This document shows, piece after piece, positions 36,203 through 47,669 of a stretch of DNA of 64,000 nucleotides. The stretch is from UMGS1994 sp944386155. Its GTDB lineage: Bacteria > Bacillota > Clostridia > TANB77 > CAG-508. The stretch's first letter is position 1; each line of letters opens with the position of its first letter. The notes below the pieces were generated by a model. It worked only from the letters and a program-made list of their open reading frames with translations, had not been told where the DNA came from and did no database searches. The translations under genes and the position numbers were made by a program. The stretch lies in NCBI GenBank assembly GCA_963931085.1, contig OZ006973.1:744001-808000 (forward strand), read 5' to 3'.

Positions 36203-38938
36203 TTGGCGACAAAACAAGATTTAAAAGAAAAGTTAGATTTCCTTGGTCTTGATATAGAGGATTTACCAAATTTTCTAACTAAAGTAGAACCAGTTAGTTT
36301 TAATCCATCTAGACTTAATAATGACAAGGAATTAAAAGTATATAAATATGTTCCAATTAAAGATATTGATATATATTGTACACCAGCTTATAGAGATGAT
36401 CCAGTAAGAGAAAAGTACTCAAAAGCATCACCACTTGGACTTTATTTAAAAAAGCCTGAAAGTGGTGAAGATTTTGAAAGGCAAAAAGACTTTTTTAAGA
36501 TGCTTGAAGATTTTTCTATTGAAGAGTTTTATGAAATAAATGATAGACAAAATGATATGAACAATAAGATTCCATTTAAGGTTTTTTATCCTAGAAACCA
36601 ATTATGGCAGATTTACTATTCAGAACAATCTAATAAATATTTTATGCTTGTATCTACTAAAGAGGATACTTATTCAGAATTCTTTTATTTATTAAAAAAA
36701 CAAATAGAAATAGATAAATTAAGTCCAAGATCTAAAAAAAGAGATGAAAAAATATATGTTCCTATAAGCTATGTTAACTATAACGAAGAAATTTTGACAA
36801 ATAAACAAATTAATGATATTGAAAATTATTTATGGGTTTTTACAAAAAACTGGCCTTTAGTTTATGAAGTTTATGATAAAAATGATGAAATATCTATGCA
36901 AATAATTGGAGAGACATATGTATATGAAAATTTGAAAACAACTTATAAAGTTGTTTTAAAGTCAAAAATTGAGGCTGAAAGATTTTATAAATTAATAAAA
37001 GCTTTATTTATTCTTCAAACAGAGATTTCAAATAGATATGTTTTTAGGACACAGATAGATAATAGTAATGCTTTAGAATTTACATATGATGATAGGGCTC
37101 TTACATATGAAGATTTAGCAAGATTTGTAAAAGAAAAATATTTAGAAACAGAAAAAGAAATTAAAGCTTTAACTAAAGATGTGTATGAATCTGAAAGAAA
37201 ACTTAAAATAATGAAAGAAGAAGTTAAGGAAAAAGAAGCTGAATATTTTAAAAAGCAAAAAGAAATTTCAACTTATTTAGAATATAGAAAAACATTCTTT
37301 GGTAAGGTTAAATATTTCTTTAAAGGTGGAAAAAAGAAGTTAAAAGATAAAGAACAAGAAGAAGAAAATAAAAAAGAATTACAAAAGCTAAAAGATGATT
37401 TTAAGAAAAATAGAGAAGAAAGAAATAAAAAAGAGCAAGAAGAACAAGAGTTAAAAGAAAATATCAATATTGAAAAGAAATTTTATACAATAGATGACTT
37501 AGTAAGTATTAACAAGATATATGAAAAATCTCATAGAAACATAAATGATATAAGACAAGATATAAAAGCATTAGAATTAAAACTTATTAATTTAAGCAAA
37601 AAGATAGAAAATGCAACTTTATATATTAATGAGATAGATAAGCATAAAAAGAGTATCTTTGATTTTTGGAAGTTTGCAAATAAAGATGAAGTACTAGAAC
37701 TTGAAGTTGGAAATGAAGTTCAAACAATATCTAGAGAAAAATTTAAAAGAAAATTTGATTTTGAATCTGATTTTGGTGAACTTGGTATTACAGCAGATAA
37801 GAACCAAAGAGTTAAACTTTCTAAAAATGAACTAGATAATTTATTTGTTTCTTATGATTCGGAATTACTTCCTATTATAAATATGCTTAAAGCAGGTGAC
37901 ATGGATAAAGATGTAATAGAGCAAGTATTTATGGATCTAAAAAAAGAATATGCTAGAACTGCTCTTCAAGGAAAAGAAGAATCTTTTGATGTTTTTGGCT
38001 CAATGAGAGATGATATGACTCAAGTAAAATATATTGGTAATAAGAGTCATAGAGAAAATGAAAAAGATAAATATCAGATATTAAATATTAATAAAAAAAT
38101 AGATGTTTTTGATTTTACTGAAAGATTACAAATGATAGTTAATTCATTAAATGAATCTTTAATTAAAATTAAATCTGTTTATGATATGCCAATTTATAGA
38201 ATTATTCCTATAAATGATAAAATTCATACATCAGGATTTGAATTTTATAATATTAATATAGAAAAAGAATTAGAACAATATAAACATAAAGAAGAAAGTG
38301 CAATAAAATTAATTAAATTAAATATTAAAGAAGAAATGCCACTTGTATATATGTCTAATATTATATTCTTTGATAATATTAATAATACTCTTCCAAAAGG
38401 AATGAATTTATCTTCTAAAGTTTTAATAGATTGTGATAAGTTTGATTTTGTATTATCTAAGAAAACTAAATTTAAAACTAATAAATATTTTAATGAGTCT
38501 AATACAGCAGGGGAAGATCCTAAAACTGTTTATATTTACTTTGAGGAATATGATGTTGAATTAAAACAAAATAAAGTAAAAGATATAGAAAATAAAGATA
38601 ATGATAAAGAAGATAATGATGTACTAGAAAAAGATAGTGTTAAAGAAGACATAATTAATACTAAAGAGAATATTAGCATAGAGAATAAAGACGAAAATCA
38701 GAATCAAAATCAAGAGAAAACAGTAGATAACATAGAAAATAGTGCTGTATTAGAAGATGAAAAAGAAGAAAAGGATAAAGATATAGATAGCATTATTGAA
38801 GAAGAGGTATATGGCAATTTAGAAGATGAAGGCGAAGATGATGAAAATGAAGACGATGTAGAAATTAACGAAGAAACAGAAGATTCTGAAGAAGAAATTT
38901 TAAATACTAAGAAAAAGAGAAAACTAGTAAAAAAATAG
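36203..38938 (+). CDS. large coiled-coil protein with acidic tail, function unknown
   Basis: About 911 residues. TTG at 36203 is preferred: GAGGGAAGG lies 10-18 bases upstream, whereas GTG 36152 has none. The N-terminal 300 residues are globular (PVSFNPSRLNNDKELKVYKY, RNQLWQIYYSEQSNKYFMLV). Residues about 310-500 form a charged coiled coil. Residues 500-780 are mixed alpha/beta. The last 130 residues are a very acidic Glu/Asp/Asn tail. No known domain, signal peptide or membrane helix is seen, so it is probably cytoplasmic and structural or scaffolding. It stands alone and its terminator overlaps its stop codon. Confidence 0.65.
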   Translation: MATKQDLKEKLDFLGLDIEDLPNFLTKVEPVSFNPSRLNNDKELKVYKYVPIKDIDIYCTPAYRDDPVREKYSKASPLGLYLKKPESGEDFERQKDFFKMLEDFSIEEFYEINDRQNDMNNKIPFKVFYPRNQLWQIYYSEQSNKYFMLVSTKEDTYSEFFYLLKKQIEIDKLSPRSKKRDEKIYVPISYVNYNEEILTNKQINDIENYLWVFTKNWPLVYEVYDKNDEISMQIIGETYVYENLKTTYKVVLKSKIEAERFYKLIKALFILQTEISNRYVFRTQIDNSNALEFTYDDRALTYEDLARFVKEKYLETEKEIKALTKDVYESERKLKIMKEEVKEKEAEYFKKQKEISTYLEYRKTFFGKVKYFFKGGKKKLKDKEQEEENKKELQKLKDDFKKNREERNKKEQEEQELKENINIEKKFYTIDDLVSINKIYEKSHRNINDIRQDIKALELKLINLSKKIENATLYINEIDKHKKSIFDFWKFANKDEVLELEVGNEVQTISREKFKRKFDFESDFGELGITADKNQRVKLSKNELDNLFVSYDSELLPIINMLKAGDMDKDVIEQVFMDLKKEYARTALQGKEESFDVFGSMRDDMTQVKYIGNKSHRENEKDKYQILNINKKIDVFDFTERLQMIVNSLNESLIKIKSVYDMPIYRIIPINDKIHTSGFEFYNINIEKELEQYKHKEESAIKLIKLNIKEEMPLVYMSNIIFFDNINNTLPKGMNLSSKVLIDCDKFDFVLSKKTKFKTNKYFNESNTAGEDPKTVYIYFEEYDVELKQNKVKDIENKDNDKEDNDVLEKDSVKEDIINTKENISIENKDENQNQNQEKTVDNIENSAVLEDEKEEKDKDIDSIIEEEVYGNLEDEGEDDENEDDVEINEETEDSEEEILNTKKKRKLVKK

Positions 38939-38956
38939 AGCATAAGCTCTATTTTT
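38931..38956. terminator. bidirectional terminator overlapping the stop of the coiled-coil gene
   Basis: AAAAATAGAGC and GCTCTATTTTT arms with a 4-base loop; the stop codon lies inside the left arm. Confidence 0.85.
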
Positions 38957-38957
38957 T

Positions 38958-39881
38958 TTATTTCAATTTTATAATTTTACCATTTAAATAATTTAATTTC
39001 CCACTATCAGTTTTAAATAAAAAAGAAATTTCATTACTTTGTAATCTTTGATATTTTTCTTTGAATTTTTTATTTATTTCATTTGAACCATATTTCCCAT
39101 CTCCGATTATTGGATGCCCACTAAAAGCTAAATGAGCTCTAATTTGATGTGTTTTTCCTGTAACTAATTCTACTTCTAAAGTAGAGAAATTTTCTTTTAT
39201 ATTTTCTTTAATTACTTTGTATTTTGTTATGATTTCTAAATAACCATTTTTCTTTTCAGATGAAATAAAAACAGTGGATTTTTTATTATCTTTAAACAAA
39301 TATGCTTTTAATGTATCAGATTTTTTATCTAAAATTCCATATACATCACAAATATATTTTTTCTTTATTTCTTTATTTTTAAATTTTTCTAAAAGTATAT
39401 TTAGGCTGTCTTCATCTTTTGCATAAATTATTAACCCTGAAGTGTTTCGATCTAATCTATGACATGGATTTATATTATTACCATATATGTTTTTAAGTAG
39501 AGTAGTTAAAGTTACTTCACCAAGTTTATTTTCGGTTACTGCTAGACCTTGAGGTTTATTAATAACTAGAATATTATCATCTTCATAAATTATATTTTTT
39601 GATATATCAGCAAATTGAAGTGGTTGAATATTATTAATTTTTTTATTTTCATTATTATTTTCTAAATTATCTTTAAATAAAAAATTATCAGTTAAATATA
39701 TTAAAACTTCGTCACCAACATGAACATTTACGTTTTTAGTAATTTTAACATTGTTTATTCTAATATCTTTTTTTCTCAAAGTTTTGTAAAACATACTTAT
39801 TGTCAATCCGTTAAAGTTGTCAAGTAAATAATCTGATAGTTTTTTATTATTGTCTTTTAAATCTACAATTAATTTTCTCAT
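38958..39881 (-). CDS. RluA-family pseudouridine synthase
   Basis: 307 residues. An S4 RNA-binding domain at residues 1-75 is followed by the catalytic domain: INKPQGLAVTENKLGE, then PCHRLDRNTSGLIIYAKD with the catalytic Asp (HRLDxxTSG), and TGKTHQIRAHLAFSGHPIIG. It converts uridines in rRNA to pseudouridine (RluC/RluD type); which site cannot be told. Native codon use, and C-GGA only across codon borders. Single gene on the minus strand, upstream of tmcAL in map order. Confidence 0.88.
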   Translation of the reverse strand: MRKLIVDLKDNNKKLSDYLLDNFNGLTISMFYKTLRKKDIRINNVKITKNVNVHVGDEVLIYLTDNFLFKDNLENNNENKKINNIQPLQFADISKNIIYEDDNILVINKPQGLAVTENKLGEVTLTTLLKNIYGNNINPCHRLDRNTSGLIIYAKDEDSLNILLEKFKNKEIKKKYICDVYGILDKKSDTLKAYLFKDNKKSTVFISSEKKNGYLEIITKYKVIKENIKENFSTLEVELVTGKTHQIRAHLAFSGHPIIGDGKYGSNEINKKFKEKYQRLQSNEISFLFKTDSGKLNYLNGKIIKLK

Positions 39882-40037
39882 TAGATTTCTCCAATTATTT
39901 TATATTTTATATTTTAAGTTTTAAGTAATTTAATTTTAGTTTATTTGTTTTTTAATTTTTATTTTCTGTTTTTTATTTATTATTTTTTATTTTACTTTAT
40001 TTTTAGTAAGTATATATATGATAATAGTATTTATATT

Positions 40038-41295
<1,258 letters not shown>

Positions 41296-41392
41296 GATAA
41301 TTACTCCTTTAAATATTAGTATAAATTATTGTATAATTAACAAATTACTGATATAATACCATAAATACTGATTTTTTACAAGGAGAAGCAAT

Positions 41393-41830
41393 ATGATAGA
41401 TGATGTTTATATATATACAGATGGAGCATGTAGTGGCAATCCTGGTCCAGGAGGATGGGGTGCTATTTTAATGTATAATGAACATAAAAAGGAAATCTCA
41501 GGAGCACTTAAAGAGACTACAAACAATATTATGGAGATTACTGCTGTAATTGAAGCATTAAAACTTTTAAAACATAAGTGTAATGTAAAAATATATAGTG
41601 ATAGTGCATATGTAGTAAATGCTTTTAATAATGGATGGATACATAACTGGATTAAAAATGGATGGAAGACATCAGGAAAAGAGCCAGTTAAAAATAAGGA
41701 ACTATGGATTACATTATATGAATTTACAAAAATGCATAATATTGAATTTATTAAAGTAAAAGGTCATAGTGATAATGAATATAATAATAGATGTGATGAG
41801 CTTGCAAGAAATGCTATAAATTCTTTATAA
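41393..41830 (+). CDS. rnhA: ribonuclease HI
   Basis: 145 residues. It cuts the RNA strand of RNA-DNA hybrids. All catalytic acids are visible: IYTDGACSGNPGPGGWGAIL (Asp), NIMEITAVIEAL (Glu), IYSDSAYVVNAF (Asp) and the late GHSDNEYNNRCDELARNA (His loop plus Asp). Shine-Dalgarno AAGGAG. It starts an operon with coaE and the metallopeptidase-like gene; the gap to coaE is 16 bases. Confidence 0.95.
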   Translation: MIDDVYIYTDGACSGNPGPGGWGAILMYNEHKKEISGALKETTNNIMEITAVIEALKLLKHKCNVKIYSDSAYVVNAFNNGWIHNWIKNGWKTSGKEPVKNKELWITLYEFTKMHNIEFIKVKGHSDNEYNNRCDELARNAINSL

Positions 41831-41846
41831 AGGAGACAAAAAATAA

Positions 41847-42434
41847 ATGAGAGTAATAGGAATTACAGGGTCTAGTGGATCTGGTAAAACTACTGTATGT
41901 GAAATAATAAAAAAATTATATAATTCAGAAGTTTTAGACGCAGATAAAGTTGCAAAAGAATTATCAAGTGATATAAATTCAAATTATTATAAAGAAATGG
42001 TTAAATTATTTGGAGAAGAATGTGTACTTGAAAATAAATTGCTAAATAGAAGAAAGATTGCAGAAATCATCTATCAAGATGACATTAAAAGAAAAAGTTT
42101 AAATGATTTAACTTTTAATTATGTGGTCGAAAAAATAAAAAAAGATTTATCAGAAATAAAAGATAAAGAGTTAGTAATAATTGATGCACCACTATTATAT
42201 GAAGCAGGAGTAGATAAAATTTGTGATAAAGTAATTGCTATTATAGCAGATAAAAATAATAAAGTTAGAAGAATTTGTTTAAGAGATGGGATTGATGAAG
42301 TATTTGCTAAAAAAAGACTTCTAATCCAAAATGAAGATGATTTTTATATAAAAAAAGCAGATTATATAATATACAATAACAAAGACATTAAAGAACTAGA
42401 AGAATCAATAAAAAAAGTGTTGGAGGAGAAATGA
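41847..42434 (+). CDS. coaE: dephospho-CoA kinase
   Basis: 195 residues. It phosphorylates dephospho-CoA in the last step of CoA synthesis. P-loop GITGSSGSGKTTVCEII, then DADKVAKEL, VIIDAPLLYEAGVDKICDKV and the LID region RRICLRDGIDEVFAKKRLLIQ are typical. Its stop overlaps the next start by four bases (ATGA), so the downstream gene is coupled to it. Confidence 0.93.
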   Translation: MRVIGITGSSGSGKTTVCEIIKKLYNSEVLDADKVAKELSSDINSNYYKEMVKLFGEECVLENKLLNRRKIAEIIYQDDIKRKSLNDLTFNYVVEKIKKDLSEIKDKELVIIDAPLLYEAGVDKICDKVIAIIADKNNKVRRICLRDGIDEVFAKKRLLIQNEDDFYIKKADYIIYNNKDIKELEESIKKVLEEK

Positions 42435-43822
42435 AAAAGTTTTTTGATATATTAGGAAAAATTTTATTTGTTTTAATAATACTAGGAATCTTATATGCTA
42501 CATATTATTTTTATTCAAAATATTATTTTGATGATTTTATAAAAGCACAAGTAGAAGTTTCAGGTACTGATTTTTATAGAGAAGATAAAAACTTTTGTAT
42601 AGAAAATATAGAATATAATGATTCAGTATTTTATAAAAAGTTAGAAGTTGAACCTAATACTGGATATAGGGTTTCATGTAAGATTAAGACAGAAAATGTT
42701 TCAGGAAGAGATTCAGAATCAAATAAAGAATTAAATGACGAAGAATCTTTGAAACAACAAATTGGAGCATGTATTTCTATTATAGATACTGAAGAACAAA
42801 GTGATGTTATAGTGGGAAATTCAGATTTTAAAGAAGTGGAACTTATATTTAATTCAAAAAATAGACAAGAAGTAAATATAGCTTTTAGACTAGGAAGTAT
42901 TTATGGAGATGCAAAAGGAAAAGCTACTTTTTCAGATATTAAAGTAGAAAAAACAGATGTTAAAGATAACAAATGGAATATAGTTTGTTTTATGATAAAT
43001 GATATTGATGCTACTCTAAATGGAAAAAGATATAAAGTTTCTATGACAGAAGAAGATAAGTACATAATAAAACAAAATTTAGAAAGATTTAAGACTACTA
43101 TGGAAGATTTTTCAGAAGGTAAAATGGATATTGATACAGAATGCATAGAAATTGATAAACCACTTAAGACTCTATCATATAGCGAGGAAAACTATTATTA
43201 CATTGAGCCTGATGATGTATATGATTTAATTGATAGTTATGTATCAAAAGGAGAATATGATCATATTTTTATTGCAACTAGAATGGGAGATGTTAAAACT
43301 GGAGTAGAAATTCCAGTAAATGAATGGATTGGACTTGGTGGAATTAGATATGATGATATAGGTTTTTCAAATATTAGACTTCCAAATGATATGGCAAGAA
43401 CAACTATGTATAAGTATGATATAATGTCAGATACTTTCCCAGAAGAAGTATTTGTACACGAATTTTTACATACATTAGAGAGAAATTTAGCAGAATATGA
43501 GGACCAAAGTTCTTTCCCAGCTCTTCATGATTCAGAAAAATATGGATATAGTGATAAAGGTACAGACGGACTTAAGAAGTGGTATAAAGATTATATGAGA
43601 AAAGAAATAAGAAGCGGCAATACTTATGTTGGATTATCTGATGTAGTTTACTCAACTATGCCATTTAATAAAAGTGATTTTAATGAATCTCAAGAAGTTG
43701 AGTTTTACAAAGAACCTTCAAATATATTTGTTGGAATATTTAATATAATTAAATCTTTATTTAATAGAAGTTCTGAAAATCCAGCTATAGGAACAGTAAA
43801 AGAAGTAGTAATAACAGAATAA
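42431..43822 (+). CDS. membrane-anchored putative zinc metallopeptidase
   Basis: 463 residues. An N-terminal membrane helix (ILGKILFVLIILGILYATYY) precedes an extracytoplasmic domain. Residues 40-180 look like a beta-sandwich carbohydrate-binding-type fold (VEPNTGYRVSCKIKTEN). FVHEFLHTLERNL (about residue 340) is a HExxH zinc motif with a downstream acidic stretch, suggesting a zincin-type peptidase. The substrate is not known. It is wedged between coaE and queA, overlapping coaE by four bases, so it is transcribed with tRNA-modification genes without an evident functional link. Confidence 0.65.
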   Translation: MKKFFDILGKILFVLIILGILYATYYFYSKYYFDDFIKAQVEVSGTDFYREDKNFCIENIEYNDSVFYKKLEVEPNTGYRVSCKIKTENVSGRDSESNKELNDEESLKQQIGACISIIDTEEQSDVIVGNSDFKEVELIFNSKNRQEVNIAFRLGSIYGDAKGKATFSDIKVEKTDVKDNKWNIVCFMINDIDATLNGKRYKVSMTEEDKYIIKQNLERFKTTMEDFSEGKMDIDTECIEIDKPLKTLSYSEENYYYIEPDDVYDLIDSYVSKGEYDHIFIATRMGDVKTGVEIPVNEWIGLGGIRYDDIGFSNIRLPNDMARTTMYKYDIMSDTFPEEVFVHEFLHTLERNLAEYEDQSSFPALHDSEKYGYSDKGTDGLKKWYKDYMRKEIRSGNTYVGLSDVVYSTMPFNKSDFNESQEVEFYKEPSNIFVGIFNIIKSLFNRSSENPAIGTVKEVVITE

Positions 43823-43840
43823 AAGGAGTATGAATAAAAA

Positions 43841-44863
43841 ATGAAAGTTTCAGATTTTAATTATGATTTACCAGAGAGATTAATAGCACAACATCCCTCT
43901 CTTAAAAGAGATGAATCTAGACTTATGGTGCTAAATAGAGAAAAACAAACGATAGAAGACAAAGTATTTAAAGATGTTATAGATTATTTAAATCCAGGAG
44001 ATTGTTTAGTAAGAAATAATACTAAAGTAATTCCTGCTAGATTATATGGCAGAAAAGAAACAGGAGCTAATGTTGAGTTTTTACTTTTAAAAAGAATACA
44101 TGATGATACTTGGGAAGTTATTGTAAGACCTGGTAGAAAATTATTAAAAGGAGCGAAAGTAATATTTGGTGATGGAATACTAGAAGCTACTATTGATGAT
44201 GTACTTGAAAATGGAAATAGATTAGTTACTTTTAAATATGAAGGTATATTTAATGAGATATTAGATCAAATTGGACTAATGCCACTTCCACCTTATATTA
44301 AAGAAAAGTTAAAAGACAAAGATAGATATCAAACAGTATATGCAAAATATGATGGGTCTGCAGCAGCTCCAACAGCTGGACTTCACTTTACAGAAGAACT
44401 TTTAGAAAAAATAAGACAAAAGGGTGTAGAAATTGCAAATGTTACACTTCATGTTGGAATTGGTACTTTTAGACCTGTTAAAGTAGAAAATGTAGAAGAG
44501 CATGATATGCATTCAGAACATTATTATATTAAAAAAGAAGACGCAGACAAAATAAATAATGCTAAGAAAAATGGAAAAAGAATTATTAGTGTTGGGACAA
44601 CTTCATGCAGAGCTTTAGAATCTATTGCAGATGAAAGTGGTTTTGTTAAAGAAACAGAAGGAGATACTAGTATTTTTATTTATCCAGGATATAAGTTTAA
44701 ATGTATTGATAGTCTAATTACTAATTTCCATTTACCTGAGTCTACTTTAGTAATGCTTGTATCAGCATTAGCAGGAAAAGATTTTATTTTAAAAGCATAT
44801 AAAGAAGCTGTAGAGAAAGAATATAGATTCTTTAGTTTTGGAGATGCAATGATTATTTTATAA
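43841..44863 (+). CDS. queA: S-adenosylmethionine:tRNA ribosyltransferase-isomerase
   Basis: 340 residues. QueA adds the cyclopentenediol precursor to preQ1 in tRNA. Conserved blocks: DFNYDLPERLIAQHPSLKRD, NNTKVIPARLYGRK, GRKLLKGAKVIFGDG, AAPTAGLHFTEELL, VTLHVGIGTFRPV, EHDMHSEHYYI, ISVGTTSCRALES and NFHLPESTLVMLVSAL. Full length. It precedes tgt by 26 bases, the standard queuosine pair. Confidence 0.95.
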   Translation: MKVSDFNYDLPERLIAQHPSLKRDESRLMVLNREKQTIEDKVFKDVIDYLNPGDCLVRNNTKVIPARLYGRKETGANVEFLLLKRIHDDTWEVIVRPGRKLLKGAKVIFGDGILEATIDDVLENGNRLVTFKYEGIFNEILDQIGLMPLPPYIKEKLKDKDRYQTVYAKYDGSAAAPTAGLHFTEELLEKIRQKGVEIANVTLHVGIGTFRPVKVENVEEHDMHSEHYYIKKEDADKINNAKKNGKRIISVGTTSCRALESIADESGFVKETEGDTSIFIYPGYKFKCIDSLITNFHLPESTLVMLVSALAGKDFILKAYKEAVEKEYRFFSFGDAMIIL

Positions 44864-44889
44864 TAAAAATTAATTTAAGGAGAAGATGA

Positions 44890-46014
44890 ATGAAACCAGC
44901 AATAACATATGAATTATTACATGTATGTAAACAGACAGGAGCAAGAAGAGGAATAGTACATACTCCACATGGAGATATTCAAACCCCAGTATTTATGCCA
45001 GTTGGAACTCAAGCTACTGTAAAGTCAATGACACCAGAAGAGTTAAAAGAAGTTGGTGCTCAAATAATTTTAGCAAATACTTATCATTTATTTTTAAGAC
45101 CAGGACATGAGCTTGTAAAAGAAGCCGGAGGACTACACAAGTTTATGCATTGGGATAGACCAATTCTTACTGATAGTGGAGGATTTCAAGTATTTAGTTT
45201 AGGAGCCTTAAGGACAATTTCTGAAGAAGGTGTTGAATTTAGATCACATTTAGATGGAAGCAAACAATTTTTATCTCCAGAGAAAGCTATGGAGGTTGAA
45301 AATGCTTTAGGAGCAGATATAATAATGGCTTTTGATGAATGTTGCCCATATCCATCTACATATGAATATACAAAAAAATCTATGGAAAGGACTACCAGAT
45401 GGGCAAAAAGGTGCAAAGAAGCTCACAGTAGAAAGGAAGATCAAGGATTATTTGGAATTATTCAAGGTGGATTTTATAAAGATTTAAGAAAGCAGAGTGC
45501 AGAAGAGTTAATTAAACTTGATTTTCCAGGTTATGCAATAGGAGGTATTAGTGTAGGAGAACCTAAAGAAGAGTTTTTAGATATTCTTCAATATACAACT
45601 CCACTTATGCCTGAAAATAAACCTAGATATTTAATGGGAGTTGGTACACCTGACTATTTAGTAGAAGCTGCGATTGCTGGAATTGATATGTGTGATTGCG
45701 TTATTCCAACTAGACTTGCAAGACACGGTACAGCATTTACTTCAAAAGGAAAAATAGTTGTAAGAAATGCTATATATGAAAGAGATTTTAACCCTTTAGA
45801 CGATGAATGTGATTGTTATGCATGTAGAAATTATACAAGAGCATATATAAGACATTTAGTAAAAACTAACGAAATTTTAGGAATTAGACTTTTGTCAATT
45901 CATAATATAAAATTCTTGACGAATTTAATGGATAAGGTTAGAATAGAAATAGAGAGAGATAATCTAGGCTCATTTAGAAAAGAGTTCTACCGTAAATACG
46001 GTTATGAACAGTAG
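44890..46014 (+). CDS. tgt: tRNA-guanine transglycosylase
   Basis: 374 residues. Tgt swaps guanine-34 of tRNA-Asp/Asn/His/Tyr for preQ1. Motifs: TPVFMPVGTQATVKSM, LTDSGGFQVFSLG (catalytic Asp region), GIIQGGFYKDLR, YAIGGISVGEP, DCVIPTRLARHGTAFTSKG, and the zinc site CDCYACRNYTRAYIRHL. Full length with intact residues. It follows queA. In many Clostridia yajC and secDF come next; here a WG-repeat protein comes first. Confidence 0.95.
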   Translation: MKPAITYELLHVCKQTGARRGIVHTPHGDIQTPVFMPVGTQATVKSMTPEELKEVGAQIILANTYHLFLRPGHELVKEAGGLHKFMHWDRPILTDSGGFQVFSLGALRTISEEGVEFRSHLDGSKQFLSPEKAMEVENALGADIIMAFDECCPYPSTYEYTKKSMERTTRWAKRCKEAHSRKEDQGLFGIIQGGFYKDLRKQSAEELIKLDFPGYAIGGISVGEPKEEFLDILQYTTPLMPENKPRYLMGVGTPDYLVEAAIAGIDMCDCVIPTRLARHGTAFTSKGKIVVRNAIYERDFNPLDDECDCYACRNYTRAYIRHLVKTNEILGIRLLSIHNIKFLTNLMDKVRIEIERDNLGSFRKEFYRKYGYEQ

Positions 46015-46026
46015 TTGGAGGGGTTT

Positions 46027-47583
46027 ATGAATACAAATGTAGAGGAAGAAAATAACTCAGAAAAAACGAAAAAAATCTTAAAAATATCAATTTTAATTAC
46101 ATCAATTATATCTGTTTTTGTTTTAATATTATTGATTATATTTATGTATGAAGAATCAAAAACACTTAAAGTTGTAATTGATGATGTACAATATAAAGTA
46201 TCTGAGCAAGAGATACAAGCAGATGGAAAAGTGTATCTGCTAGGTTCAATCAACTATGTGAAAGATAATAAAAGCGAGACTAGGAATTTAGTATTAACTG
46301 ATGTTCAAGATGGTAATCTTTATTTTTCAATAGAAACACTTGCTGCTATACAAGGTTATACATATACAAGAGGTGAATCTTTAAAAGTTACACAAGATTT
46401 ATCAAAATGTCACATAACATTCCCTAATGGTGAAGATGTAAGCTTTTCTGCAGGATCTAATGAGTTTTTTAAAGTAGTTGATCCAACAGATTCTAGTGGG
46501 AATAATTCAGAACTACAAAATGAAGAATCACAATATGAAACATATACATCTTCTTTAGAAGTAAAGTTTGTTAATGATGAATTATATGCACCAGCAGAAA
46601 TGATTGAAAAAGGATTTAATAATATAATTGTTCAAGATTCTAAATATCAATTTAGATTTTATTCTTTAAAATATTTAATAGAAACATGTAATAAACAAAT
46701 TTCTTCAAAAGGTTATACACCTAGTACTGTTTATAAAAATCAAAGAGCTTTAACAGAAGGAATAGCTGTAGTTTCAAAGACAAATAGCTCTTCACAATCA
46801 GGTGCGTCATATGGATTATATTCAATAAATAATAATTCTAATATAACTGATATGAACTTTGATACAATTGAATTCTTACAAGATATAAATAAATTTATTG
46901 TTTCATCTGGCGGAAAATATGGAATTATAGAAGTTAAACAAGAAGGAAATAGTTATCTAGCAAATGAAGTTATTTCACTTGATTATGATAGTATATCAGT
47001 TTTAGATGCACAAAAAGGTTTATATATTATTAAAAAATTAGATAAATATGGAGTTATTTTAGATGATGGAACAACAATAATTCCAGCAGAATATACGTCA
47101 ATAGGAATTAAAGATGTTTCTCCATATCAGGAACAGGGAATAACAAATCCATATATATTCTTTGACAAGTGCATACCAGTTGAAAGAGATGGAAGATATG
47201 GTATGTTTGTAGTAGATATTAAAGAAGAAAATGGACATAAAGAAGCTAGTGTGTCTAACACTCTAAATGTAGCAAATTCAAATTGTATTGGCTTTGGATG
47301 CTCAAATGCAGAGTCAGCATATTCTTCAGGAGAAAATGTACTAATAATTCCAGAAGAAGCAGGACTTGGCTTTAAAGGATTAGTAGTAAAATCTGCTATG
47401 GGTAAATATGGTGTTATGTCAGCTGAGACAGGAGCTATGCAAACAACTGCAATTTATGATTATATATATAGCGTAACAAGAGATGAGACAACTACATATT
47501 ATGCAATTAATGCCTCACAATCAGAGCCAATGTTATTAAAAGATGTTGTTAATGCTTATGCTTCAGGAACAACAAATAATTAA
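46027..47583 (+). CDS. membrane-anchored WG-repeat protein
   Basis: 518 residues from ATG 46027, chosen because GGAGGGG lies just upstream and the earlier in-frame TTG overlaps it. One N-terminal membrane helix (ISILITSIISVFVLILLIIF) is followed by an outside domain of about 150 residues. Then come WG/KWG-type repeats: SYGLYSI, KYGIIEVK, KYGVILDDG, RYGMFVVD and KYGVMSAETG, at roughly 50-60 residue steps. WG repeats form beta-rich surface modules; function unknown. It sits between tgt and the TIGR04086/sec genes, where yajC is often found. Confidence 0.75.
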   Translation: MNTNVEEENNSEKTKKILKISILITSIISVFVLILLIIFMYEESKTLKVVIDDVQYKVSEQEIQADGKVYLLGSINYVKDNKSETRNLVLTDVQDGNLYFSIETLAAIQGYTYTRGESLKVTQDLSKCHITFPNGEDVSFSAGSNEFFKVVDPTDSSGNNSELQNEESQYETYTSSLEVKFVNDELYAPAEMIEKGFNNIIVQDSKYQFRFYSLKYLIETCNKQISSKGYTPSTVYKNQRALTEGIAVVSKTNSSSQSGASYGLYSINNNSNITDMNFDTIEFLQDINKFIVSSGGKYGIIEVKQEGNSYLANEVISLDYDSISVLDAQKGLYIIKKLDKYGVILDDGTTIIPAEYTSIGIKDVSPYQEQGITNPYIFFDKCIPVERDGRYGMFVVDIKEENGHKEASVSNTLNVANSNCIGFGCSNAESAYSSGENVLIIPEEAGLGFKGLVVKSAMGKYGVMSAETGAMQTTAIYDYIYSVTRDETTTYYAINASQSEPMLLKDVVNAYASGTTNN

Positions 47584-47625
47584 AGTTAAAAAATATATAA
47601 TGAATGTAATAAAATAAAAGAATAT

Positions 47626-47663
47626 AAAAGACCTTCCTTAATATAAATTATTAAGGAGGTTTT
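47626..47663 (+). promoter_or_regulatory. hairpin that ends one gene and hides the next ribosome site
   Basis: ACCTTCCTTAATA pairs with TATTAAGGAGGT (one bulge) and is followed by TTTTTT. The right arm holds the AAGGAGG of the next gene (ATG 47670). The structure is both a terminator for the WG-repeat gene and a block on the next Shine-Dalgarno in read-through RNA. Confidence 0.6.
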
Positions 47664-47669
47664 TTATTA

